Assembly (NCBI GenBank): GCA_025093555.1
Contig: JAIWNF010000009.1
Coordinates: 186,001 to 250,000, forward strand
Length of the DNA: 64,000 bases
Direction of reading: 5' to 3'
Source: Circinella umbellata
Taxonomy: Eukaryota > Mucoromycota > Mucoromycetes > Mucorales > Lichtheimiaceae
The notes beneath the pieces are model-generated. The model ran no database searches and was not told the DNA's origin. It was given only the letters and a program-made list of their open reading frames with translations. Within the stretch, counting starts at the first letter, position 1, and each line of letters begins with the position of its first letter. A program made the translations under genes and the position numbers. Below, piece after piece: positions 10,887 through 23,073 of the stretch.

Positions 10887-13313
10887 TACGTATAGTTAAT
10901 TCTTATTGGATAAAGGTGAAAATTATTTTTGACTGTAAAACTTCTTGTATTTATTTAAATAAAAGTTTGTAATATTGTGAAAATATTGAGATAAGATTGA
11001 TGGTACTGATTGTAAAAATAATGATAATGATAATGATAAATATAAAAAAAAATAGAGGGGAAATCCCGAAAGGAGGGGTAACAATATATTCATCTAGTAG
11101 CACGAAATGTTCCCTCTTTTTTGTCGATCGCAGAAATACTAGCTTTATATGATGAGGCCGCAAGTATATTTTAAAATGTACATGCCCTTTCACTGAAATC
11201 AATCGCAAGTAACTTCTCTTTCGATGCCGATGTACCGTTAATTTTTTCCTTTTTGACAGCGATGTTCTTGCTCTTGTTCTTGCTGCAGTAGTAGTTGAAA
11301 ATGGTGTGGTAAGGGGATAAAATTATGAATAAAAATGCAGACGTAAAGCGTAAAAAACTGGTGATATATTTATCACGAAATATGAACGGGAACCAAAGTG
11401 AGAAGTGACTAAAACCACTAATTCTTGTTCTTCTCATGAGAAAGCAAATCGGATTTTTTTTAATATTATTGGAAAGAAATTTTTATACAGTAAATGAAAT
11501 ATATTACTTATGTATTTTGCTGTCATTCGTAGTATAGATAGTAGCATGTTATTCCCATCTAAAAAGCCCTAACGTATGCTAAATAAGCTACTAATTGCTT
11601 GATACAGAGAACAATATCTTAAAGATAGACATTTTAGTTAGCATTATACACCGCTACTCAATCTAATGCGTCTAAAATCTTTACTGAACATACCACTCTT
11701 TGATAATTGATTGTAATTGAAATAATATATACCCTCTCATCATACAGTAAGAAGACGAAAATGATGATATTACTTCAATAATGAGTGTTATAAAAAAATT
11801 TTGAGGCGATGACAAAAGAGAATCATTATGCTTTAATAAAGTCGTAGTAGGAGATGTAGCTGATAAGTTATGACGTCCCACATCGAAATGTGTGATTAAC
11901 AGTTATACGTATGGATAACCTCTTATCATTTTATCATTTTATTTTTTGTTCTTGATGGTTGCAGTAGCTCTTTACATATTTTGTACTTGATAATAGTTGT
12001 TGAGTTCGATTTCACAAATACATTTTATTTCTTTTTCTTCTTATGAGCATGAATCATACATGTCACCAAAAATATTTAAAAATAGACATTGACTTGATTC
12101 AATTTTTAGATTGTGTGATATAACAGGGGTGGAAAGAAGAACAAATAAGTTTTATAGCAATCATAAAGCCTCATTGCCTATCAAACTGGATTTATATTAA
12201 AGAATTCATAAAAAGAATAACATCCAAAGAAGGATTTGCTTGTTATATAAAATCTTATTATCAGGCATACTTACGAATTTACTTACATATGACTATATCC
12301 GTACACTTGGGCTACATATAAATAATAACAGCCGGGTGGTACTAATAACAACTTATTGAATATGTTCATTATTACATATAGTTCGTTATATAATCATTTT
12401 TGTGTTTGTTATCCATATAATCTCGTTTATTATTACAGAGAGTGTTTATAAAAAGAAAACCTGGGTAGTTTATAAAATATTCGAGATTTCCAATCTCACA
12501 GTCAATAATATTGTACTGTTTCAGTGTATCTTAGTCAAAAATAAGCAGTGCAAACATAATATGGAATACGGTCTCGTAAATAAAAAAGGAATTGTTTTGC
12601 TTTAACCAAGAGAGAAACTGCTTACCAACATATTTATACACCATACGTATAACTATTATGACTCTTAAACTTAATGTATCAACAAGCATCATACTTATAG
12701 AACTCTTTTAAGCTCACTTTTAAAAATATAATGTGTACGATATTTTATTGTACCATTTGTTGTTATGAATTGATTTGACTCTTCGTTTATTACCTTCAAT
12801 ATCAACAGCTTAATTAAGTGAAGCGGCATCATATGTTGATGAGATATAGAATCCCTATATTGATGTTATTACTTTAGTTTATAATTGATAGTGCCTACCA
12901 ATATGTATTTTTTTTCTTTACAAACTCATCTTTGAATAAATTAATACGTAGAAAGAAAAACTTTTACGTTTATTAAATACAATTACCCAAAAATAATAAA
13001 CTTGAGTCTATTGATAAGCTATTATTAATATTGGATATTATTGAGTCTTCCACGAAGACAATCATGGTAAAATAACAATAAAATAATTTACAATAATACC
13101 CATATAGAGTCAAAACATAAAGAATCACAAAGAACCTTCTTGAAATAAGAAACATGTACGCGACAAAGTATCGGTCATTCTCACTCTTCCATGTCGCGAT
13201 TGGAATTTTAATTTTCTCGCCAATGATGAGCACCGGGACCTAGAAACGAAGTGTAAACAACTTTCCCATTTTTGACATTTTTTATTAAACCAACTGTTTT
13301 GTATATATTCCAA

Positions 13314-14132
13314 ATGGCTTCGCGATTTGGATTATGTCAACGTATATATGGTTGTAGATTTCTTACTACATCCATCTCAACTCCCTTGGCATCCCGTTAT
13401 ATTAGTACGCGACCTACATTGAGTGCAACAACTCTTACAACTCGATCATGGTCAACTGCAGTACGTCAGCAACAGCAATCTTCATTCCTTCAGCAACAAC
13501 AAAGATTTAACTATAGTACCAAGACAATCAGTAACAGCAAAAAGACCATTGAAGGAAAGACAGACAATGCTTCAGCTGGCATGTATGCTGCAGCCATTTT
13601 CATTTCCATGTTGGGATTATCTTATGCGGCTGTTCCATTGTACCGATTGTTCTGTGCCAGCACTGGGTATAGTGGTACTCCTGTAACGGATGCTAATCGA
13701 TTTGCTAAAGACCGTCTTGTACCCCATAATGAGCAGCGACGGATACGTATTACATTTGAAAGCAATACATCTGACTCTTTACCTTGGTCATTCAAACCCG
13801 AGTTACGTGAAATTTATGTTGTCCCTGGTGAGACAGCATTGACATTTTACAAAGCAAAGAGTAAAGCAAAGGATGATATTGTGGGTATTGCTACCTACAA
13901 TGTCACACCTTATCGTGCCGGTTCTTATTTCAACAAGATTCAATGTTTCTGTTTCGAAGAACAACGATTGGCTTCTGGAGAAGATGTGGATATGCCAGTG
14001 TTCTTTTTTATTGACCCAGATTTCTTGGATGATCCTTATATGAAGGATGTGAATACCATTACTCTTAGTTATACGTTATTTAATGCTAAATATGCTAAAC
14101 ATTTATCTCCCGTACAACCTCCAACGGCATAA
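13314..14132 (+). CDS. COX11: COX11, mitochondrial copper chaperone for cytochrome c oxidase assembly
   Basis: Intronless, 272 residues. The N-terminal 80 residues are rich in Arg, Ser, Thr and Gln and nearly free of acids, as in a mitochondrial presequence. One membrane segment follows (about 88-108, ending AAVPLYRLFC), then the COX11/CtaG domain with the copper-binding CFCFEEQ motif (Cys211 and Cys213), and the PVFFFIDP and LSYT blocks near the C-terminus. The family delivers copper to the CuB site of Cox1 from the intermembrane-space side of the inner membrane. The ATG at 13314 is chosen because it begins the presequence; an ATG at 13272 would prepend a hydrophobic stretch that is not presequence-like. 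Convergent with the PH-domain gene. Confidence 0.96.
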   Translation: MASRFGLCQRIYGCRFLTTSISTPLASRYISTRPTLSATTLTTRSWSTAVRQQQQSSFLQQQQRFNYSTKTISNSKKTIEGKTDNASAGMYAAAIFISMLGLSYAAVPLYRLFCASTGYSGTPVTDANRFAKDRLVPHNEQRRIRITFESNTSDSLPWSFKPELREIYVVPGETALTFYKAKSKAKDDIVGIATYNVTPYRAGSYFNKIQCFCFEEQRLASGEDVDMPVFFFIDPDFLDDPYMKDVNTITLSYTLFNAKYAKHLSPVQPPTA

Positions 14133-14520
14133 AAAAATAAACCAGATACAAATGTAAATCAAAAAAAAAATTGAATACATTGGCTATTTATTTTGTAAAT
14201 AATATTAATAAATGTAGAATTATAATAGTATATTATAAGTATGATAACAATGCAGTGCTTTTCCCGTTGTTTTTAATTTGAAAGTATAGAAAAAAGAAAG
14301 AGAAATTCGAAGAAAAACAGAAGATTGTATGTGTAATGGGAATGATGGTAATTTTCAAAGAAAATGAATAGAAGGTTGAAAGATAATGGATGTGAAACTA
14401 GTATTATGAATATCTTGAATTATAATTGTTGTCATTATATACATTAAGTGTAAGAAGAAAAATGGAAGTGATAATAATTTCATAGTAATAAATTGTGAAA
14501 AGATTAGTTTTTTGAAATGA
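14133..14520. other. Convergent 3' intergenic region
   Basis: 388 bp between the stop codons of COX11 (+) and the PH-domain gene (-). Contains A/T-rich 3' sequence with AATAAA-like words just after COX11. No gene seen. Confidence 0.5.
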
Positions 14521-15895
14521 TCAGTTGGCAGGTTGATCAAATTGGGTAGCATTACCATCGACTCGACTGGTACCTAAGGTAGGGGTTGTCAATATCTGTG
14601 GGAAACGATCGACTATTGAATCAGTGCTGCTATCTGATATTACCAAAGAGGAACATGATTGCCCACAGGAAAGTCGATTGGGGTTATTTATGGGTTTAAC
14701 GTGAACATTGCGCCTTGAAGCCAATGATTGTCTTTTTGTTGATCCACTACTACTATTTGAATCAATATTACTATCGTTTTCATTATCACCATCGATGGTA
14801 TTATACTTATTATTATTATCATTAGTGTTAATGTTATTAATAGTAGGATTTTTCTGTTGCTCGTAAACCTTATTATATTCACTGGGATTTATAATAGGTA
14901 ACGGAGGTGCAATGACTACTGTAGGTTCAGCTCCTTGCTGTTGCTGCTGATGATGTTCCTCCTCGTACTGATATTCATCTGGTCGAGGAGGTGGCGCTGG
15001 GCTATTAACGCCACTATTTGTGCCACGCATTCCACTAGTAGATGATTTTGATCGTGGCCAATGATGAAATAGATTAGCAAAGAATCTGTTATCTTTTGCA
15101 CTTGACGAAGAAGAAGATGCTACCGACGATATTGTAGATGTGTTCGATGTACGTCGTAATTCACCAAAAGATGATCGATGACTAGTTGTAGCTGTTGAAT
15201 AAGAGCCAGCTGAACTAATACTACTTGCGCCTAATGATTCAGAAGATCTATGACCTCTCAGAGGTGGTCTTTTATTTAAAGGATAGTGATAATGATGCTG
15301 TTTTCTAGGCGTTAAAAATGCTGGTGCAGAAGAACATGATAACGAATTTGTATTAGTATGATGAGAGGTTGTTGTTGTTGGTGCTGGAGGTATTGTATTA
15401 TGCATATCATCCAATCTTTCTAGCCATTTATCTAAAACACTTGTTGAATCATTCAATTGATGTAATTGCAATGCATTAACCCAGATTTCCAGCTCTTCTC
15501 GTGTCTCGGCTTGCAAAAATAAATCAGACCGTTCGGATTTATGTTTATCATTAGATATTAATAAAAATGTATTTTGTCGTTGTGGTTGCTTTTTAAGAAT
15601 CAGTGGAAGTGGGAGGGGAGTGACATCGGTTACAAGTTGATAATTATCAAGATTTATCACGCACTGCGGGATATTTTCCACCTAAAACAACCATACAATT
15701 AAGGGTGTCACTATTAAGCCATTATCGATTGAAATAGATATTCTATAATATATATAAATGTACCTCACTCTTATAATATCGAAGCTCATTGCCTTCTAGT
15801 ACAAAGAACCGTCGAGCCCAAGACTTGCAGATTCCGTGTCTTTGTTTTAACAGCCACCCTTGCACTTGAGGTGTGTAAGAAAAACTGCCCGACAT
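14521..15895 (-). CDS. PH-domain protein with low-complexity tail
   Basis: Two exons (15895-15764, 15681-14521) give 430 residues. The first roughly 110 residues form a pleckstrin homology domain: GWLLKQRHGICKSWARRFF, then ELRYYKSE, and the closing helix with the conserved Trp in EELEIWVNALQ. The intron splits the domain in phase 0. The rest is Ser-, Asn-, His- and Gln-rich without a recognisable domain, including poly-Ser and Asn/Asp runs and a PPPRP element that could bind SH3 domains. PH domains usually bind phosphoinositides and bring proteins to membranes, so an adaptor role at the membrane is likely. No specific orthologue is recognised. Confidence 0.85.
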
Positions 15896-18800
15896 GGCAG
15901 CCCTTTTTTTTATGTCTTTTTTAAAAAAAGAATGAATGAATGAATTGAAAAAAAAAAAGAGGAAAAGAAGAATTGAAATAAATCTCAAAAACAAATTGGA
16001 TTTTCTAAATATGCTTTTTTATTTATCTTTTCTTTTGTAAATATTCTCCCTTCTAGCCCATTTCCTTCCGTCTCCTTCCTCCTCCCCTTCCCCTTCCCCC
16101 TTTTTATTTTTCTCTTCATCACAAATTAACCATCATCAAGCAACCACAGAACCCTCCATCCCAAAATAGAGACTACCCAGTTACCCGTGTGCTCTTCATT
16201 TAGATTTTACAAGCGTCCTTGTTATAACAACTATATATATATATATATATATAAATATTCATCTTCAAATCTCCTTGTTATTCTTTTGTTATTGGAACCT
16301 ATATCTCCTTCTTTTTGGCTATCACACTCTAAAAAACACCAACAATAAACCCAAAGGACTTACACTTGTAAATTGACCCCTTATTTTTTTTTTCTAATTA
16401 TACATTAGTATTTAAAAATCCTCTTGTTTCGTTCACCCCTATCCCTCATTTCTTTTTTTTTGCTGCTCCCTTCTTGCAGCCAACAAATTGGCGCGGTTGG
16501 TCTTTCCAGTGTGATTTTATTAATGGATTATATATATTATAAATATAAATAAATATGTTTACTACATCTCTCCTTATAAAGTATACCATTATTAAGATAA
16601 GAGAATGGTATTAAAAAAGAAAAAAAACGCGGCCACCTATGATAATCAACGTGGGATTCAGGAGGTGACAAGATTTGAAAGGGGTTTCTCTTATCGAATT
16701 TAGTTTTAAAAAGAAAAAAAAAATGTTGCTCGGAGAATGATTGCATTTGATATTACATGAAATAAAATTTTGAAATCAGAAATCGATGTACCTACTGTAC
16801 TTTTTTTTTACAAATCAAAATATTTATAGTAGTGATTTATATGCTTATTTTCGCCGGAAAGAAATGTGACTTAACAAAAAGAAACGTGAAGTTGATATTT
16901 CCTTGTTTTGCTTATTTAATAATTCAATAAAACAAACAGCACCGGTTTCAAATTTGCATTTCAGAGTAGTTTGCTTTTGACGCTATTTCGAGTACCTTAT
17001 AATAATGGCTAATAATGATAGCGTATATTACTTTTATCTCTCATATTTAATTCCTTTTTCTTTTTTTTTTCTCATCTTCTTTCAGATTTCAGTTCCATAA
17101 TGTATATCAATATATACGGCTGTATACACATACGTAACAACAGTTACAGTAATACTAAAAGAAGGAAAGGAAAAGTTGAATAGATATTAAAATGATTATA
17201 AATATATTTAAAATCTTTTTTAAAAAAAAGCCATGCATTCTCTTTTTTCTTTCTGAGAAAAAAAAATGCAGGTGTCATACTCTATTTACACGCAGAGTGT
17301 TTAAGTTGATCATATTACTACCTAATATATATAAATCGACCCTCAAGGCCTGAAACTAGTCATTTTCTAAACCGAAATTAGCCACATGGTCCCTCGGATC
17401 TTGCACTGATCACTCCCTACTTTTTTTTTCCTAAAGTATTTATCCATGGCTACATTTTGTTTTTTGATGTCGTCCATGAACGAGATAACCCACCATGAAA
17501 CATGTGAAGCTTTTGATTTTATCATTATTATTTATTTTTACAAAACTTAAACCTTCAGCTTATATTTATTGTGTTAATATCATGCTCTCATTAAATGGTT
17601 TCTCTGATATCAATACATGAAAATGCAGCTGAAGTTATAAACTACGTATTACGAAAAAGTTTTATTTGCACTTGAGAGAAAATAACCGATAAATAAAACA
17701 GGATATAAAATATGACGTACGTTGCCTCTCTTATCTAAACTATCTTAATACAGTATGCTTAATGTGAGTATATTTTTCTTCGTGTGATATATATATTCAC
17801 GAGCACTATTATTATATACCTGATCTGTTGTATTGATAGTCTTGCTAAGTTTATTAAGTAACATGACTGTTGATTATTCAATAAGATTGTATATGCTACC
17901 AACATACTATCAACGAAATATATGTGTACTTTCATTAATAATTTCTACCTGTGATACTTGGGACATCAAATTTTTCGTCACTAGAGCATGAAACTACGAT
18001 ACTCCTCATACAACTTACAGGTCAATTAAAAAGTGTGGTATTATTCAAATTAGTGATGTCCACTCTATTTATTTACTATGTACCTGGATATATAATGCAA
18101 GTAGCTCCTGACACGTATCTTTTTTTTATTACTTAGATGACCTACATGCGTACATTCCTAATAGTACATAAATACGTACCTTATACAGTTTTTTTCGTAT
18201 TCTATCGTTACGTACGTACATAACTATATATTTTTTCCCTTTTTCCCAGGAATATAAGATTACTTGCTTGGCCAGAAGGCGACAAGGGATCTTAGTGGTT
18301 TAAGTAATTAGGGGGAGACGTATGTGAAAAAAAAAGAAGTCAAGGGAAAAAGCAGGTTATATAATATATATTGACAGCACTGATAATGATCTCCCTTGCT
18401 TCTCTCTATCCTTTCGTCCTACATTCGTTGTTATTATACCATGTGTATCATTAAAGGAACACCAAAGATAATATTTTTTTTTGGTAGAGTTCACTTCTTC
18501 TCCCATGGTCCTGTTCCTTTTCTCTCTCTTCTGCTATTTGTGTTACTAAAAACTGTCATTATTTACGGATGATAATCATATTGGAAAGGTGGACCTTGAT
18601 GGAGAGAGCTTATGTTAAAAAAGAAATAAGGGAGGCAAATAATAAAAGAAATACTACAATGTTCTTTTTTGCCATATATGTCTAATACACACGTACGATT
18701 TATAAGTTCCATTTTCATCTAGAATAATAGTAGTAAACAATAAAGAGTATGTGCATGTGCATGTGTGTGTGTGTGTGTGTTTGTATTTACGTGTGTGTAT

Positions 18801-18981
18801 GATAATACATAAAAATATACAAGAGAAACCATGTAGGTCACTACACACGTAATTGAAAATTATATACGCAATAACAAGAAAAGAAGAGGAAGAGAAGACC
18901 CTGTTACTATTTTATAATGGATAATAAAAAGAAACAACAATAATAATAAAAATTTCATTTGCTTTGTAGGGTTTTTTTTTT
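15896..18981. other. Intergenic region upstream of the PH gene
   Basis: 3.1 kb separating the start of the PH gene from the stop of the F-BAR/RhoGAP gene (same strand). The part next to the PH gene (about 15950-16480) is C/T-rich, as fungal promoters and leaders often are, and has a short TA run near 16231-16251. A GT dinucleotide run is at 18762-18780. Short open frames look accidental. Confidence 0.5.
18762..18780. repeat. (TG)n microsatellite
   Basis: Uninterrupted TG dinucleotides, preceded by a degenerate ATGTGC run. Confidence 0.8.
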
Positions 18982-21711
18982 CTATTCACTTTTTTCAAAA
19001 TTGAGACTTCTTGCTAGAACTTTTTTGTCACTGCTAGTATCATTATTATCTGAATCATTTCCTACAGGGTTGTTTTCAATAATGACAGCTGAAGAAGGCA
19101 TCATATGCGCAGGCATGCCCATTGCAATGGTAGGTGTCTGCGGCCCAGTAGCAGGTGGAGCACGTGATGTCTGTGGTGGTAATTGAGATTGTGAATATTG
19201 GTGAGGTGGTGTTGCTTTTATATTTGAGGAAGTGGCAGCAGCAGTGGCAGCAGCTGGTGGAGTAATTGGGGTCGTAGTAATAATAGGGGGTGGTAAGGGT
19301 GGAGCAGGCTGTTGTTGTTGCTGTTGGGCAATTTGTTGTCGTGTTACACGTAGTGAATCTTGTCTGGGTGGTACATATTTACCCCCTTTACTTGTGGCTT
19401 GCATTGAAGAAGGTCGTGAAGAAGTAGGTGTTTCATCAAGAGGGGAGCTCATGATAGGTGAACTTGTAGTATTGTCAGGTGTTGTTGTAATTACAGTCGG
19501 CCGTGTATCAATTGTTGCTGCCACCCCACGTAAACCTCCGCCGGTCGTTGGTGTAGATGTATTGGTAGAATCATTATTAGTATCCAATGCACCTGTTAAT
19601 GCAGCCATACCGATCCATGTGGCGGCGTCCGACATTTCACTTGCTGTATGATTATCAGTTGAATATTGTGAATCAGGAGATGCGATTATTGGTTGAGAAG
19701 GTCGACGATCTATACGAGGAGGAGTTTCATCACGAGCTTGTTGTGAAGGAGTAGTAACAGTCGCAGAAGATGTAGTGACTGGAGTACGACTATTGGACGA
19801 AGTAGGAGTTCCTCCACCAGATGTAGTTGTATTAAGAGAAGCAGATCGTGGTTGCTGCTTTGGAGTCTCAGTAGGTACTCTCTGCTGTTGTAATTGCTGT
19901 GATTGTTGCGGATGTTGAGGTTGTGATGCGCCACGATACATTTCTTGTGGTTGCTGTTGTTGTTGTCCTGACTGTGAACTCAAAGTGACAGGATGGAGGG
20001 GTTGTGTCAGTAGCATTCCCGTGGTTGTATTTGTTCCGCCACTTCCACTACCACTATTTGACGAAGACAAAGTAGCCGATGATGATTGTGCGCTTACTAG
20101 TCCTCCTTGTAAAGGTGGTTGGTACTGTTGTGTTTGTGGTTGCTGATGGAATTGTTGTTGAGATTGTGGTGTTTGTGGTTGCTGGAAATGTTGTTGAGAT
20201 TGTTGGTGGTATACTTGATGTTGTTGTTGATATTGTGGTTGTTGATACTGTTGTTGTTGATATTGAGTTTGTTGTTGCTGTTGCTGTTGTTGGGCAACTG
20301 CAGCATTATTTTGACATTGAATTTCAGCATTGGCAAATAATGGCTCATAGTAAAGCATCATGTCCTCCAATACACAATCTGTACGCCATTCACCGGGGAC
20401 TTCGGCATGATTATGATCATGAAAAATAGCAGGAGTAAAGATAAGAGACAAATTCTGTAAATTCATCTTGTTGACTTGACTTTGTGCATTTACTCTATTA
20501 TAGCACAATGCAACATATTGTCAGAGTATAAAGAAATAGTTCAAATACTTTAATTGATTACTATAATAATAATAACAGAATAAAACTTACTTTGCAAGAT
20601 GCCGAATAAGTACATATAAGGTATCTCGGTGTATTTTTGGTAATGCAGCCAATTTACCTTGTAATGCTACTAGTCGTCGCTGTTTTTCAAGCGCTGCAAT
20701 AAAAAAAATTAGTAAATAAAAACGAATTCAAAGAATTCAAATTCAAAACATACAAGTACATAAAGTAACTTACTAGCATATTCCACTCTTGTTTGTACAC
20801 TCAAATTAAATAACGGTTGTTGAAGTTCACGTAAATAAATCTTGAGGACTGATGCTATAGTAACGGCATCATACTTTGATTTTTCCAAATCAATATCTTG
20901 CTCACCCTGTTCAAATAAATATTTAAGAGTCTCTACATTACTTTGTCGACCAGACACACGATAAATGCCTTCTTTCTGTAAGCCTCCCATTCGTTCCACT
21001 GCTTCAATACATTTCAAAACGATAAGAGGGGTGGTTCGATTATATTCCGACGCATATTCATCTAGCGACATACCAAATATTAAGTCTATAGAAATACAAA
21101 AATTATTAAGTAAGCTAACTACTAAAATACATTTTCCACATGTTATGATAATAACAATAACAAACTTTTTTTTTCTACCTTTGGATTCCCCATGATAATG
21201 ATTTTTGTAACGTATTCTTGAAGGTGATATGTATCTCTTTTTATGATATTCAGTATTAAAAAGATAAATATCGTTTTGAAAATCAATTTGATCCACTGAA
21301 TGGATTGTGATATCAGCAACCTAACATTTAAAGTAAATTTATTAATTGATATCTTTCTCTCTGACTTTGTACTGTATACACTTACTCTAGTTTCATCTAC
21401 AAGCGAAGCTCGTTCTTTCTTTAACATATCACCTAATGCAGATTTTGTTACATTTGTTTTATCCGTAAATACAGTTTCCACTTGCTAAATATAACGAAAA
21501 ATTGATAAAATTATACATTGATTAAAATACACTTTTCATATATAGCAAAAATTATTGTCAACCTATTATTTACCTTCAATGCTTTAGTAGCAGTTTCAAT
21601 TTGCTTTTTTCGAAGACGCTCGAGTATACGAATACCAGCTCGATATTCTTCATCTATAAATGGATAGGACGAATATATTAGAATTATAACATTATAGAAT
21701 CAAAACATAGG

Positions 21712-21767
<56 letters not shown>

Positions 21768-23073
21768 CTACCTATACATATATATACAACATTATTTACC
21801 TGCAGCAATAATTTCAGTTCCTAGTCGAGCGCATTTTGCATTTTGTTTCGTTACATCTTGAACTGCTGCAGCTGCAGTAGCATTGGCAAGTTGAGTACGC
21901 ATTTGAGCCATAAAGTTTTGCATACCCTTTTTCAGTGGTACATCTTTTTCCAATGACGATAAAGAGTCATTATCTGCTGAAAGGCGTGGCCGTGGTTCTT
22001 CAGATGAAAGACGTTTTAATTCTGTTCCGGTTCCATCACGTAATTCCATATCACTGCCATGACTTGACATGGGTGATAATCCAGTGCCACCAGCTTGCTG
22101 TTGCTGTTGTTGCTGTTGCTGATATTGTAATTGTTGCTGAGCCTCTTCGAGTTCTATGCAACGGTGTGAATATGCTTTGCGTAACTATGTTTTATTTTTA
22201 GTTTTATTTTTTTAGGCCGATAGTTATGTATTAATCCTCTTTAACAAACAAGGAATTATTTTCTTTGAATATAATCCTGGATTCAATTCATCATCTTTTC
22301 TTTTACCTTTGGTACATCGCGTGAACGATACATAATATAATTTAAATTTTCTTCAGCAAGTCTAGCCTTTACTTTCTTTCGTCGAGCTTCCTGTGCTTCC
22401 TATATATATATATTTAATTCCCAATAAAATATGATTAATTAATAACATAGGATGATATACATTTACCAAAATAAAATAAAATAAAATAAATTATTTTTAC
22501 CTTAACATGTACCAATTTATCGATTTCTGACCACATGCTACGAATAAGATTCTTTCGAATACTAATTGTTTGTTCTATTGAGCGTTCATAATGAAGTGTC
22601 GCCCGTCTGAACGTTGTTTCTACGTTACCAAAGCAATTAAACATATCTGTTTCCGCTGTAGCATGAGCCTTACTAATTTTACTCAAATGTATAACATAAC
22701 TTTCTTCTGCATTCACTCTAAATTTAAAAGAAAAAAAAACCGCTGTGAGCTTCTGGCTTCGGGATTCTTAAACATATTTTGTCAGTTTCTATATAAATAT
22801 TTAAAACGTACCGCCCCTTCAATAAACTGATGAATCGTTCAAGATCAGAAATACTCCATTTTAAAACTCTGTTGATATAATCATGTTGAGCTTCGATACT
22901 TGGTATCTAATGTAGAATAAAGGATGAAAATGAATAAGTATATATGTATATAATGAATAGTAAAGGAATCTAATATATTATCCGTTCTTTCGCGTGCTCA
23001 TCTCTTTTTTTTTTCAATGGCTAACCTCTTCGTCTTGTATCTGTGATACGCTTCTACCTCTCGGACGATGCAT
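18982..23073 (-). CDS. F-BAR / RhoGAP protein (Rgd1-like)
   Basis: Eleven exons (23073-23026, 22906-22812, 22717-22501, 22399-22307, 22184-21800, 21653-21574, 21484-21386, 21320-21179, 21085-20774, 20693-20591, 20494-18982) close in frame to 1,028 residues. Residues about 15-330 form an F-BAR/FCH-type helical region (motifs WSISDLERFISLLKGR, SKISKAHATAETDMF, YERSIEQTI), with a poly-Gln insert. Residues about 387-560 are a RhoGAP domain: FGMSLDEY, GIYRVSGR with arginine finger R429, LKIYLRELQQPLF and NLSLIFTPAIF. The C-terminal half is Gln/Ser/Thr-rich and probably disordered. The domain pair matches yeast Rgd1, a GTPase-activating protein for Rho3/Rho4 that binds membranes during polarised growth. 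The target GTPase here is not known. Confidence 0.92.
21713..21766. repeat. (CA)27 microsatellite in an intron
   Basis: 54 bp of uninterrupted CA within the intron between exons 5 and 6 of the F-BAR/RhoGAP gene; on the transcript this reads as (UG)27. Confidence 0.95.

Larger units (their letters stand above)
9174..13313. other. Long intergenic region, no convincing gene
   Basis: 4.1 kb of A/T-rich DNA between copy 2 and COX11 (divergent pair). Short open frames here show no recognisable family and no plausible splicing into a longer protein. Contains a cluster of three hairpins (10201-10279), a possible LTR relic starting TGTTACGTCCCG at 10544, and a short 22-bp repeat (10837-10886). Confidence 0.5.

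Noticed and set aside
12973..13313. Minus-strand open frames overlapping the COX11 leader
   Set aside because: No recognisable family, and the region is the expected 5' leader of COX11.
19232..20429. Open frames on the plus strand rich in Val, Leu and Ala
   Set aside because: They are antisense to the Gln/Ser/Thr-rich tail of the F-BAR/RhoGAP protein; repeat-encoded DNA keeps several frames open.
21713..21766. CA run as a telomeric or subtelomeric signature
   Set aside because: It is a simple dinucleotide microsatellite inside an intron, with genes on both sides.
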